NCBI RefSeq assembly: GCF_032854445.1
Contig: NC_088300.1
Location: 73,461,005-73,525,004 of the forward strand
DNA length: 64,000 bases
DNA from: Liolophura sinensis
Lineage: Eukaryota; Mollusca; Polyplacophora; Chitonida; Chitonidae
Reading direction: 5' to 3'
Shown: one piece after another, positions 48,744 to 60,238 of the stretch
Position numbering within the stretch: the stretch's first letter is position 1
Layout: each line of letters begins with the position of its first letter
The notes under the pieces: generated by a model
Database searches by the model: none
What the model was told of the DNA's origin: nothing
What the model saw: the letters and a program-made list of their open reading frames with translations, nothing else
Translations under genes and position numbers: made by a program

Positions 48744-49596
48744 CATTTGTACATGTATATGTAGGCAGTTTGAGGACTCCAATGCATACATGCAGATTTA
48801 GCAGCTTTGTCCTGTACAACATTTCAGCCATTCTTATTGAATCTTCACACCTTTTTTATCTGTGAAGAGATGATAGTGTATGTTGCCTTAATTCCCTGTA
48901 AAAAAAAAAAAATCTACTCCTGGATGCTTGGCTTTTCTTAATCCATCAGTGACACCTTGTGTATGTTGATAGCCTTTGAGCCTCAATACATGCATTAAAA
49001 CAGTGAAATATTAATTTTTTGTTTGAGTGAGTATTTTAAGGTTCGTACATGTACATACATACATGTATTGTCATCTACCAGAGGCATTTTGCATGTTTGA
49101 CATGTTCTGTGTTAGGTGTAACATTTATAGTAAGAGTCTGCAGAGGCTTAGCATTATGAGGAAGAAAAATAACACATTACCACAAGGTTACATACTAGGT
49201 AATAGAAGTTATATTTACAAGAATACATGTTCATACATTTACGAAATATGTAAAAAGCATATTTGTGCAAAGCAGTAGCTGTTGCTCCATGATTTCCATG
49301 ATTACAGATATATATGAGAACAAATCTACTTGAATACCACATTAGTGTGATTTTGTGATAGTAGATGTATTCGCACTGGAGATCTAACTTAATGATGAAC
49401 ATTTATGTTGTTGAAGTTCTCTCCACAATATCCAACAGTAGACAGAGTCTGGTTCAAATTCAGGAATTGGTAATATGTTTTTTTAACAGCTTTAGATGCA
49501 AACTTTTCACTACTATATCTAATGAATTGTTTTGACTGCTGCAACATTTACATATACACAAACTCTTGATCTTATCTTTAGGCAATATACATGGAC

Positions 49597-49795
49597 ATGG
49601 TTAACTGCAGGTCTAACTCTGGATTAATGATGTATGCTTTTAATTAATAAAGGTCTGCAGCAACCTGCGGATGTTTGGGTTTCCCTCTGGCTCTGTCCGG
49701 TTTCCTCCCACCATAATGCTGGGCGCCGTTGTGGAAGTGAAATATTCTTGAGTGCTGCGTAAAACACCAATCAAATCAAATCAAATTTTAGTTAA
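49597..49795 (+). repeat. SINE-1 variant with 60-bp insert segment
   Basis: It starts CATGGTTAACTGCAGGTC, then CTCTGGATTAATGATG and TTTTAATTAATAAAGGTC, before entering the usual body (CTGCAGCAACCTGCGG) and tail. The same unusual segment is found at 51638-51705, so this is a subfamily rather than a chance junction. Confidence 0.7.
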
Positions 49796-50439
49796 TACAA
49801 TATGTGATGAATTTTCACTTAAATGTCGAGAATGCCAAGTCATACTGTCAGTTATTTATATTATTTTAAGATGTTAGCACATAATAAATATCACAGATCT
49901 GATTATCACAACACTGTACATGTTTGACATGGATTCGTGCTACAGGGTTTATATTCCTTTATCAGGTAGTTATGCCCTGACAGGGGAAGGGACCTAAATT
50001 ACAGAAATGGAAGTCTAAAACCCTTCAAATAAATGGTCTCATTTTGCAGATTATATCAAAATCCATTCCTTTTAATGTTTCCAGCCAAAAAGTATGAACT
50101 GTGGTTCTAGAATAATGCCTGCTTATTCAGACAAAACCGCCTGACAACCATGTTTTTAAATAAAATGATGAATCTTTCTTGAAACATAGTACTGATAAAT
50201 TTTAACCAAAGTTACTCCAAGACAACTGAGGTGGCACCATATTAGAGGCTAACCATGGCTAACATTGCCACCAGTTTAACTGTGACCTGGAATTTATCAC
50301 AAAATATTCCACACACATACAAGCAATAGAAGATCTTCTCTCACTGACAAAACCACTGTACAAGATTGAATGAGAGGCTGATATTCCTCACCAGTGACAA
50401 GCAATATGCATCAATATTCATTTATTTGATGGCTGCATA

Positions 50440-50735
50440 CTCCAGAGTTTTTCACTTATACAATGGCAGTCAGTTTTATGGATGGAGGGAACCCTGAGTG
50501 CCCAGCATAAACCACCGACATTTGGCAAGTTACAAACCTTCCCTCGTTACTTGCAGATGTGCACACCACACTTGTGGAAGACAGTAGTCTTTAACAAACT
50601 GACTTTGTAAACAGTCATACGAGCGTCATCCACTGCTTCCTGTCACCAAGGCCCCCACAAGCAGTGAGAGCCGGGGAATACGTTTGAACCGACAAACGAA
50701 TCTGTGTCTAATCGCTAAACCACAGCTGGCTCCCT
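50440..50735 (-). repeat. SINE-3, another tRNA-derived family
   Basis: On the minus strand the head has A-box-like TGGTTTAGCGATTAG and B-box-like GGTTCAAACG (about 50675-50730). The body ends in the complement of TTTATTTGATGGCTGC at about 50442. The body differs from SINE-1, but the tail region (CACTTATACAATGGCAG) is related to it. Confidence 0.55.
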
Positions 50736-51132
50736 ATACCCATCAATGTACTTACAGTACTAAAATGCTTGTGTGCTTGCTGCTTGAGTGTTTAAAACCA
50801 TTTTACAGGCAGGAGGAAATCCTGAAGTTTTCAACTTGGAGTTTCTGTTTTATTCACTCAACACTTGTTGCCCTCTTGAAGTTGTGAAACCATTTCCTAA
50901 AATCTAAGTACACACTGTATTATATTTTTTTGATTGGTATTGAATGCTGTGCTTAAGAATTCTTCACTTACTAGACGGGTATATATTTAATGTGGATGAA
51001 ACCAAACCTTGTATTATAAACCTCAAGTTACAGATTATAATTGAACAGGAGTCCTATACAAGTAGAACATGACTCTCTTTGTTGTAACCTGATGAATATT
51101 AGACTGAAAAAGCAGATAAACTGTTCCATGTT

Positions 51133-54100
51133 TTATAATTTTACCAGACCTTCACACACAGCTAACGTGTACAGAAAGTTTTCTGTTGCAGCCGGCATTT
51201 TTCTGTCTTTTAATCGCTCCAATGTGATGTAGGACTGTCCATCTTCATGTTCTGTTGCCAAGGTTTTAAGGTTGTTCAATAGTTCCTTCGTTTTCACTGA
51301 AATATCCTGAAAGTAGATCACAAACTTTATAAACTCCAAAACAGTTAAACCAATCCTGTGACATCATAGAAGTATAGCAAGAATCACTAATGTATTCATA
51401 ATTCTGAAGTGATGTCACAGCTGCTCCGAGCCAATCATCAACACACTCTTTGGTCATGTGCCTAGAGTACTGGAGGGGCCTTTGTGGCTCAGTTGGTTAG
51501 TGCACTAGCGCAGCGTAATGATCCAGGAGTCTCTCACCAACACGGTCGCTGTGAATTCAAGTCCAGCTCATGCTGGCTTCCTTTCCAGCCATATGTGGGA
51601 ATGTCTGCCAGAAACCTACGGATGGTTGTGGGATTCCCCATGGTTAACTGCAAGTCTAACTCTGGATTAATGACGTAGTATGCTTTTAATTAATAAAGGT
51701 CTGCAGCAACCTGTGGATGGTTGTGGGTTTCACTCGGGCTCTGTCCCGTTTCCTCCCACCATAATGTTGGCCACTGTCGTATAAGTGAAATATCTTTTTT
51801 TCTTGAGTACGGCGTAAAACACCAATCAAATAAATAAATAAATGAAGTACTGGAGGCGAGAACTATGAGATAGGCCTTAAATAAGATTTTGCCACAAAAC
51901 ATGAGAAATATAGCTTTAACGTAAGAGTTTCTTATTGGAAAAGTAATCGGATTGTTCCTTGCCTTCAGATAGCTTCAATACTATTTACACTTTTATGAAT
52001 TAGATCCATGTTATTTATTATCACCGTCTTGCAAGGTACACGAGGCTGGAAACTCTGAACTGTTTGATGATAAAACAAAGACCCTCTACATGAGCTGTGT
52101 ACTTATGAGCTTAGATGTGTTAAATGCTGTCCTCACTGCTCTAAGTACCAAGAATGAAGATTATATGAAAAGCATCCCATGTTCTTGTCCATACACCTTA
52201 AACACGCTTGCTGTTTTTGGGGCCCATCAGAAGCAACTCTTGTGAGCGATGGATCAGCAGTCCCGTCTGCCCACTTGAATAAGATGCCAGATATGGATGT
52301 TCCTGATGAATTATTATTGAAATAACTGGCACGGTTATTGAAGTAGTCATAATGGGGCAGGTTAAAATATTTAATGCTACCTCAAATAACAGAAACTCGC
52401 AAACCAGACGCTTAGTTCTATCATGAACAAATTAAATCCTCCATTGGAAAGACCGTGATACTATACAATTTAATACCGTGGGAGTGGAAAGTGGGGAAAA
52501 ATAGATATTTGACGTTTACATATTTTGTCCCTTCTTTATGCTACTATGTAGCACTACCCTATGGTTCAAATTTTTACTAAGTACTCCCAAAAGACACCTT
52601 GGTGCTTCCAGGTACTGACCTTAATTATCTGCTGGTTGGATTTCTGGTCGTCTTCCACGGACTGAACCATAGCTATGGCCATGTCCTTATGCAACTTCCC
52701 CATAGCAAAGGATTCTGAATAAAGATCACACGAAGTGTTAAAAAACAATCTGATGATATGGGAATACGTATGAGCAGGTTGTGAAGGATGATAAAAATTG
52801 ACACTTAGCATGTAACATATTGTTGCATGTACTAAAGGTACATGGAGGGAGAAAACAAACTGATCCATGTCACTCATAATTCAATAATAGGATTTTATTG
52901 ATAAAACCCTCATGATGGAGTCCTCTCCGGCCGTACATGGGAAGGTCTTCCAGCAACCTGCGGATGGTTGTAGGTTTCCCCCGGGCTCTGGCCGCCGTCG
53001 TAAAGTAAAATATTCTTGAGTGCTGCCTAAACGGCCAATCAAATAAATAAATAAATATTGATAAAACTCCTGAAGATTGCGTTGTGACCATAGGTTTTTT
53101 ATCTACTCCTTATTTGTTATTTATTTGATTGGTGATTAATACCCTGTGCTAGCATTTTTGTCCCTTACATGTATGCGACAGCATCAAGCTTATGAAACAA
53201 TGCCCAAATTAAGCACTGTCCTAATTAGCCAGGTATGTAACAACCCTTTTCACTTAAGATTGCTTCAAAAACAATGAGAGCTGGATATCATTGGTCAAGT
53301 GGTATGATAGTCAAAGCATGCCAGCACTTCTGAGCCACAGAGGCTGCCCTTGTTATACCATCACATATTTCACAAACTTACCTTTAGCAGCAGGTGATAT
53401 CTCTATTTGTCGATCTGCTAACCCAATGTATACGTCATACAGATCTGTTCTGAAAACATGAGAAATAATACTGGAAATCTTTTCACTTCAGAAGTATGGT
53501 GCTTACAAAACATTGACTGGACTATTTGTACAATGCATATCTCAGACAAGAAACTATCATGGGCTTATTTACAGTTTACATACATAAACACTTGCAGGCT
53601 ACACTTTAACATTAGTCATGAAATCATTTATTTACAAACACGAACAGTCAGCTGTATCTTGGGGTAGACAATTCCACATTTCTTATACACATCAGAAACT
53701 GCAGATTAATAAAATGACTTACCTACTTTCAACTGACACATCAGTAAAGCCTGCTACATAGGCTGTATTAGATTTTAAGTTGTCTAAATCTTTTCCATCT
53801 AAGCTGAGATAAGGGAAGAGAATGGACCAATCCTGCCTATGCCAAACAAAGGCAGGTAGAATTCTGCAAAAACACAAAAAAACCTAGGATACTATGGATG
53901 CCCTACCCTAAATTTTCCACCTTTCCAACCACCTCTGCAACCAATATTTTCAAACATTCTGAGAGACCTATGGGGTGCAGAGAAATAATTTGCACAGTTT
54001 TATGAAGCTTGCATCAATACTGACACAAACAAATCATTTTTATTGTCATTTTCACAATAATTCTATGCATAAATTCCACTGACAAGAGTGCATTTGAGGT

Positions 54101-57100
54101 TGAAAAGGTTGAAGATTTACAGTAAATGTAGACAGCCAACACTAGCAGTAAGACATGGGACATGGAATGTATTTATTTATTTATTTGATTGGTGACTTAT
54201 GGCGTACTCAAGAATATTTCACTTATGCGACGGCGGCTAGCATTATGGTGAGAGGAAACTGGGCAGAGCCCAGGGAAAGCCCACAACCATCCGCAGGTTG
54301 CCATCAGACATTCCCACATGCGGCCAGAGGGGAAGCCAGCACAAGCTGGACTTGAACTCAGAGCCACCGCATTGGTGAGAGGCTCCCGGGTCATTACGCT
54401 CCGCTAGCGCGCTAACCAACTGAACCACGGAGGCCCCCAGCATGGAATGTAAATCTATGTACTATACAAGTTTGTTACAATTATCAGCCCTTGTCCACCT
54501 TGAGGTAACTTTAGAATCTGCGGCAAAGAACATTATCTGCTGGTAACTATGATGGCTACTTTGCGTTTATAACTTTACAGACCTTTGAAAAACTGATTTT
54601 TAGAGTTTGCTCGAAGAGATACCAGAAGAAAATCTTTCACACCCTTTGTGGAAGTCGACAAAAAAAACACTCACAAACAAACACAAATATAAACACTGAT
54701 AATAAACACCGAGTTGTGATTTTGTAACACTTGAAAACAATGAATTTTTCCTGAAACAAATTTTCAGGTGTATGTGACAAGTGCGCCTTGGACAAGGGAC
54801 AATTATTAAAAACACAGACTGAATATAAACAGGTCAAAGAATTCATGTAATTCTACACACCTTATAAACATCAGTAAGTCCTCCAAATGCGGATGGTAAA
54901 CAACTAATTTCTTTCGTAGGAGTAAAGCTGTGTATATTAAAATGGTTTCCACCCCAAATGTTTCTATGACATCTGGAAAAAAAATGAGATGTTTAAAAGC
55001 AAAAAAAAAAAAAGCTCACCAATTTTAAAGATATCCAAAATACACTGAATACCAAAGGCAAGTAAATTGGCTGGGTGGTCAGTCAAATGTCTAGTTTGAC
55101 TATGGTACCTGATTTGCATGTGACATTACATTAATGAGATCCAATCTCAACATTATAAGGTCATAATCAAGGGTTGACAGGTGCCAATGTAATCAATTTT
55201 ATTTCATATGAATTTTGTTGTAAACAATTTTCCTCATTTGACAAATATCATCATGTTTCACCATTTAAGTCAGGAGAGGAGAGGAAGCTAGCATGCTCTG
55301 GACTTGAACTCACAGCGATAGCACTGGTGAAAGGTGCCTGTACTATTGTGCTGTGCTGGCACATTATCCATTTGGCCGAGAAGGCCCAAATTACACTGAA
55401 CGGTGGTGAGGAATAAGTGTGAAGTATAATACTTGTGATCAATCAATATTTCTGCTTAAACAAGCCAGTTCTTCTCAAAGTGTAAATACACACCATTCTC
55501 TGCTGTAATGCTGTAGTGCTTGTGATATACCTCTTTGATTTACCAGTACAACAACACAGAACCAATGGAATATTACAGAAAAGAACAAAAGGAAAAAAAT
55601 GCAGCGCACTTCAACCAACTTGCTTTAGGCAGGTAGTATTTCCTATTAAACCACATATGGATACATGTAAACCTGACGGCTATTGTTTACGTCAAGTATT
55701 CTTGAATGACTGTAAAGTATCAACAGACTAGCTGCATGTACCTTCACTTTATACCTGTATAGATTGGGAATGACTAAGTTACCTTCCTTAGTGTTTATTG
55801 TGTCATTTATTCCCCAATCGCAAACTTAAATGTCAACTTACTCCTCATGGGACCATTAGCATAAGCTTGTCGATGATCAAAGTTTGCTAAAGTAAATGTC
55901 CCATTTTCTTCTCCATTGCACGTCCCTTTTGTGATGACAGACAGGTAACTCTCTAACATATTAGCTGGGTTTCCCGTCTTTCTGTATTGCTTGGTGAATA
56001 TTTTACACAGGGCTTCATATTTCTCTGGGTTGAAATCTTTGGCTGTAAGAACCAGTGAGAAATCTGTCACCTAAACACCAGAACAACAAGAATATAAGAG
56101 AAACCACCATATGGTGAAGGTGACATACTCACATGTAACTGTGAGACATAACATTTCAAACAGCCAGTGGCCACCCACGACATAATGTGATGCAAACTTA
56201 TGAAGATGAGGGCATATACAAGTACGTTCTATCACAAAACTGACTGACTTTACAGCGCATGTAAATTTATAAACTAGGGCCTCATCACCACATGTTATCA
56301 TGTAAAATTACTCTGAAGTACACCAACTACAATGGCCAATATATTTGTAATTGCATATCATAAGCTAATGATATATTCATATTCTGAAGACATTTTTCTG
56401 TGTTGACCGATAAAATTATACTTTCTGTGAAGCCCTGAAACTGCCCAATCTGAGCAAATATAGTTTTGTCTCCAAGATGAAATTAAAAATGTGCATAAAC
56501 TGCACTGAAAGTTGCTCTTTCATATTTGAAAACAGTTAAGAAATTAGGGTAGGTGCATCAAAAACAGTTTTCAAACTAAATTTACATTGTTTGTACATTA
56601 CATTAAAATGAACTATAAGAGAAATATTTGTGGTACCTTTGGTAGATTGTCATTTTCCTCCACATGACAATTATATATGTAATACCAGGTCCTTCGCCAC
56701 TGACTGTATACAAAGGGCAATAACTCTTGTTTGTCAGATGATAAGCCACACTTTCTAATGTATAGCTCCCTGAGCTCATGTGTCACTGAGGGATAACACC
56801 ATGTCCACAGCACATCACCATTTGTGTCTTTTTCTGCAACATATGTATACAATATGTATTGACCCAATATATAAATGTTGGCAGCCTACAAGTGAATAGC
56901 TGCTTCAGTGGCCTAATGGTTAGAGCGTCTGCCTCGAAGTTGGGAGAGATCACGAATGAAACTCAGTTCAGGTCATACCAAAGGCTTTAAAAATGTTTAC
57001 TGTTGCTGCCTCACTTGGCACTTAGCGATGGGAGGTTAGAACAAGGCAACAGGACTGGTTGGCACAGAGTCAGTATAATGTGACTGGTTGCGTGTCTAGT

Positions 57101-59657
57101 GTCTTCCGCATGATACTTCAGTGGCGACCGCATGGACTCGCCCTGCCACAAGAAGACACAATATATGTCCGCACACCTAATGACTCCTCCTCATCAAAAG
57201 ACTAAAAAATTGTTAAGTTTGATGTCAAAAACCCATACATACAAGGCATACCACTGAATATATCAATAAGACAATAAAGCAAAATGTAATGATGTGTGCG
57301 CTTAAGGGGATGTAGTGGAAAGGTCCTACTAGGTCAGTTTTACACACAATTTGATTTTTGTTTTAAGATCCTAAAATTCATAAGAATTTTCACATATATG
57401 AGACCATTTACTTGAATGGGTCAAGTAAATCTGAACGCTAGAGTAAATCAGAGTACTAGAGTAAACCAGAGTACTAGAGTGAACCAGAGTACTAGAGTAA
57501 ACCTCCCACCAACTTACATATACTGACAAATTTTCTTAAAAGTCAAACCAGTCTGTCATGTTTCATACCAGAACTTCCAGAATAGGCATGTGCTGGCTGT
57601 TTAAAAGATAGTGCACGCATGAGTTATTGAAAAGTCTATGCATCTTTGCAGAATTGACTGTTGACTTCTCGTTGCAAACGCTTCAATGGCAAGACTATTG
57701 TTAGACAAACATGGGCACTGCTTGTTTTGAATCCTTAAAGCCTGAATCACTAGGGAATTCATTGTCTTCCGAACATTAGGATGGACCTCAATTTTCCAGG
57801 TAGACCAGTCAGTAACCTGTGGAAGGCACTATTAAGTACAGTCCAGGATCACTGGGGTGGGTAGTCTTCGTCTGGTTCACCAATTGAGCACTGGCAGGTA
57901 CATGTACGTCTTGCCTACTCACTTAGCACATCAGGGCTATGTTTACATAAATAGCCCTGATACTTGAGCTAGGTATGTTTACATTACCTAAACACACCCT
58001 GCACTGACTTACCCTGTACTCCTCAGTTCTGAGTGTGCTCCCCTCAACAAAATGATGTTGTCCGCTGTATTACAAGGTTGTCCATAAAGTCCCTTTCCAT
58101 TTCATGTATGTCAGTTTAGTGGTATTCTCTCTGGAGCAAACGTGTACAAACGTATACTAGAACCAAAGGTCTCCATGTAGATGACCCACAGGCATTATCT
58201 GTCATTCACTCGCCATGTTTGAATTCACTCGGCAATACTCAGAACTTCTTGATTTCCTATGGAAATGGACGAAAATGTAAACAGCCATCTCTGAGTATGG
58301 CCAAGTGATATCCTGGGACTAAGAAGCCTGTTGATGCACTGTGTAAGTTTTGGTCCTGTGCACATTTACAAAGCAAAGCATATCACTAAACTGACATCAA
58401 TGGGAAGCAGAAATGAACAAGGATACAGAGAACCATGTCATGCAATGGACAACATCATGTATGCTGAGCACAGTGCACTTGAGAACAGAGGGGTGCAAGT
58501 TTAAGAATAGTTCGTCTAGATGGACTCAGTGCGCTATTCTAAAATTCTGACATTCATTGTTACACTGAATCCATTGCTGACTCTCAAAAAACATGGCGCG
58601 GATCAATGGCAATCAAAATGCATTTAGTACCAAACTACTATCTTCTTCCCACTCTAACTCACCTCCTCTGCCCATTTATATGTAATTTTATGGTGGAATC
58701 TAATACCTTCCTCTTAATTTACTATCCTCACCTATGAAAGTAATGAACTCGCTGTGTGGCGGTCACACTGACTGCTAGAACTTCGGCAATACTAAGTGCC
58801 TCGCCATAGACAGCCATTTTGAAGTGTCACGTGACCTACTTGTGGGTTTGGAATGCAACTGTTTTAGTACAGAAATCCTCAAGAAAACTATTATATTTTG
58901 ATTGCCATCTGCAAGAACAACTTCAACCTTCTTAAAATCCAAAAAGGAAAAAAAAAAAAAAAACAAGAACTTGTATTTTGGGGGCTATCTGTATCAACAT
59001 GGTCCCATATAGCTTTGTAGGGCTGTGATTACATATAGGAGGTTTGCGATGAGAGGCATCTTTGATGTAAGATTCAGTATTGCTCACTGGGTGTATTCAT
59101 TCAAGCTGGGCAGAGGCTCTTGACTAGCAAGGGCATACCATGGGCAATATATATACAAACTTACCTCAAAGATGGCTGCCACTGCAAACCATCTATACTA
59201 TAGCATAGTGTACACAATCACATCCTTACAGAGCCAAGTCCCATACATACAGCTAATAGCACATACATGAAATATTACTCGCCTACGTTCAACGGGTGTG
59301 TGGCCAACTAGTGACCACTGCCAGTGACCAGTTGCCAGTAAAACAATTTCAAATTAACACAGCTTCTTTACACATTAGATCAGGTGGGTGTTTCAGTCAG
59401 GAAAACATGTTCAGGATAAGGGGGCGTGTCGTAGATGCATGGGTTACTGTCGGGGAAACACAGGGATGGACCACCAAGATTACTAAAACAAGTAGATTAC
59501 TTAAGAATTCATTCAAGTGGGGCCCATAAATACAAAGAATACATTAGATCCCGCAAGTCCTTTTACTCTGTGTGAAGAAAGCCACTCCAACATTGCAGGA
59601 AAAGCAAAGAATTGTACCTATGAGTCCAGCAGACAGAATGTCACTGAGCGCTGCCAT
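51133..59657 (-). CDS. DENND10: DENN domain-containing protein 10 (8 exons, 351 aa)
   Basis: Exons (minus): 59618-59657, 56637-56833, 55842-56070, 54861-54972, 53723-53863, 53382-53449, 52620-52714, 51133-51306 (1056 nt). DENND10 (FAM45A) is a compact DENN-family protein linked in vertebrates to late-endosome/Rab regulation and to the retriever/commander assembly. Visible: EKDTNGDVLWTWCYPS near the N-terminus, RRTWYYIYN, LTAKDFNPEKYEALC (about 87-101), RKKLVVYHP, AFVWHRQDW, YVAGFTDVSV, DLYDVYIG, FAMGKLHKDMA and the C-terminal PAATENFLYTLAV. Every block has a counterpart in the human protein in the same order, and the length (351 vs about 357 aa) fits. All joins are in frame. The start at MAALSDILSAGLI was chosen because it splices to EKDTNG exactly as in vertebrates. 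The gene is divergent from EIF3A. Confidence 0.94.
51477..51845 (+). repeat. Full-length composite SINE-1 nested in repeat F (DENND10 3' side, intron 7)
   Basis: Perfect 11-bp target duplications AGTACTGGAGG lie at 51466-51476 and 51846-51856. The element has the tRNA-like head (GGCCTTTGTGGCTCAGTTGG), the first body block (CTACGGATGGTTGTGGG) and the 60-bp AT-rich insert seen at 49597. A second, duplicated body block (CTGTGGATGGTTGTGGG) follows, then the standard tail. It lies antisense to DENND10 in intron 7. Confidence 0.85.
52897..53067 (+). repeat. SINE-1 copy with target-site duplication (DENND10 intron 6)
   Basis: ATTGATAAAAC occurs at 52897-52907 and 53057-53067 on either side of a 5'-truncated element (about 52911-53056). 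The element has an internal deletion between the GGGCTCTG and GCCGCCGTCG blocks. Confidence 0.78.
53116..53152 (-). repeat. SINE-1 tail relic
   Basis: TTATTTATTTGATTGGTG is the complement of the family tail. Nothing else of the element remains. Confidence 0.5.
54161..54451 (-). repeat. Full-length SINE-1 with target-site duplication (DENND10 intron 4)
   Basis: The element spans 54172-54440 on the minus strand. CATGGAATGTA/CATGGAATGTAA repeats flank it at 54161 and 54441. From 5' to 3' on the minus strand it has the head GGCCTCCGTGGTTCAGTTGG, GTTAGCGCGC, a B-box-like GAGTTCAAGTCC, the body CTGCGGATGGTTGTGGGC, and the tail CTTGAGTACGCCATAAG then (AAAT)n. It is the best reference copy in the window (269 bp). 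Confidence 0.88.
55268..55392 (-). repeat. SINE-1 head fragment (DENND10 intron 3)
   Basis: GGACTTGAACTCACAGCG, GCACTGGTGAAAGGTGCC and TTTGGCCGAGAAGGCCC are the complement of a diverged head. Body and tail are absent. Confidence 0.65.
56410..56565 (-). repeat. Dispersed repeat family D, minus copy (DENND10 intron 2)
   Basis: The reverse complement contains CAAATATGAAAGAGCAAC, TTTCAGTGCAGTTTATGCAC and CTTGGAGACAAAACTAT, in the same order as the copy at 21618-21850. Confidence 0.6.
56900..57190 (+). repeat. SINE-2 copy, most complete (DENND10 intron 1)
   Basis: The head is CAGTGGCCTAATGGTTAGAG and CGTCTGCCTCGAAGTTGG (tRNA-like A box and anticodon-arm region), with a degraded B box. The body includes TTGCTGCCTCACTTGGCAC and AACAGGACTGGTTGGCAC. 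The tail is GCCACAAGAAGACACAATAT and CCGCACACCTAATGACTCC. It is the plus-strand reference for this family. Confidence 0.75.
57190..59617. other. Remainder of DENND10 intron 1
   Basis: No coding segment was recognised. It contains an 18-bp minisatellite (57439-57502) and a poly(A) run near 58949-58963. The first intron of DENND10 spans 56834-59617 in all. Confidence 0.6.
57439..57502. repeat. 18-bp tandem repeat in DENND10 intron 1
   Basis: AGAGTACTAGAGTAAACC repeats about three and a half times with single changes. A diverged start (CGCTAGAGTAAATC) lies just upstream. Confidence 0.85.
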
Positions 59658-60094
59658 TTTTATTTCCCATAAGCGCATGGGCATGCTGTCTCGAAGCACA
59701 CCAGTGATGTGAACAATGGTCTGGAACTGATCAACGCTTCAATGCTTTCAGTTTGTCACAAATGAATTATCAGTATTTACATTTCGTTTGCAACTTTTAT
59801 ATAGGTTCTTCTTGAAAAGGGATGTTTGTGTTTCTGCAATGCATTTAGTACCAAATGTTTGTTGTCAAAATTTCACGAATATCGTTTAATGAGTGGTAGT
59901 CCCACCATCTTGAATCGATAGTCGTCCAGACCTTGGTAAAATTCAAAACTTACCTTGGAAAGTCTGGTATATTGTGATCGACTGATTCAATTTTGGCACC
60001 ACAATAAATTTATACATTTAATGGATTGTATTAAGATGGTGAAAAAAAACAAATTAAAGGCAATCAGTTATATTTTGCAGAATTTTATCATTTG

Positions 60095-60102
60095 TGACGT
60101 CA
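60095..60102. promoter_or_regulatory. Palindromic CRE/ATF site
   Basis: TGACGTCA, 137 bp before the EIF3A start codon and 438 bp before that of DENND10. It suits CREB/ATF-family control of one or both genes. Confidence 0.55.
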
Positions 60103-60122
60103 TGACCCATGTGCTGCTGGCT

Positions 60123-60134
60123 GCCGCCATCTTG
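60123..60134 (-). promoter_or_regulatory. YY1-like site
   Basis: GCCGCCATCTTG, the exact complement of the CAAGATGGCGGC consensus. In animal promoters this element often sits at or just after the transcription start, so EIF3A transcription may begin nearby. Confidence 0.5.
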
Positions 60135-60238
60135 ACGTGCAGGGAAGGAATTTGCGCAATATTTTGTGCTTCTTGAACATAATTTACACGTCACAGCACG
60201 ATCTGCATTCCAAGCTAAGACAGTGAAATGCAGTAAAA

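Larger units (their letters stand above)
47705..51132. other. Convergent intergenic region between BRD8 and DENND10
   Basis: It holds the BRD8 3' UTR, two SINEs (49597-49795 and 50440-50735) and AT-rich DNA. Both flanking genes are transcribed towards this region. A minus-strand AATAAA near 50849-50854 could serve DENND10. The open frame at 47763-48038 directly after the BRD8 stop is treated as UTR. Confidence 0.6.
59658..60238. promoter_or_regulatory. Shared intergenic promoter of DENND10 (-) and EIF3A (+)
   Basis: 581 bp between start codons. It contains a perfect palindromic CRE (TGACGTCA, 60095-60102) and, 20 bp on, GCCGCCATCTTG (60123-60134). The latter is the reverse complement of the CAAGATGGCGGC element bound by YY1 close to many animal start sites. 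These match known motif consensus; binding is inferred. No TATA box was convincing. Confidence 0.65.

Noticed and set aside
54340-54440. tRNA gene on the minus strand
   Set aside because: It is the head of a full-length SINE-1 with target-site duplications.
56911-56980. tRNA gene
   Set aside because: It has tRNA-like A-box and anticodon-arm sequence, but the B box is degraded and SINE-2 body sequence follows directly. It is a SINE head.
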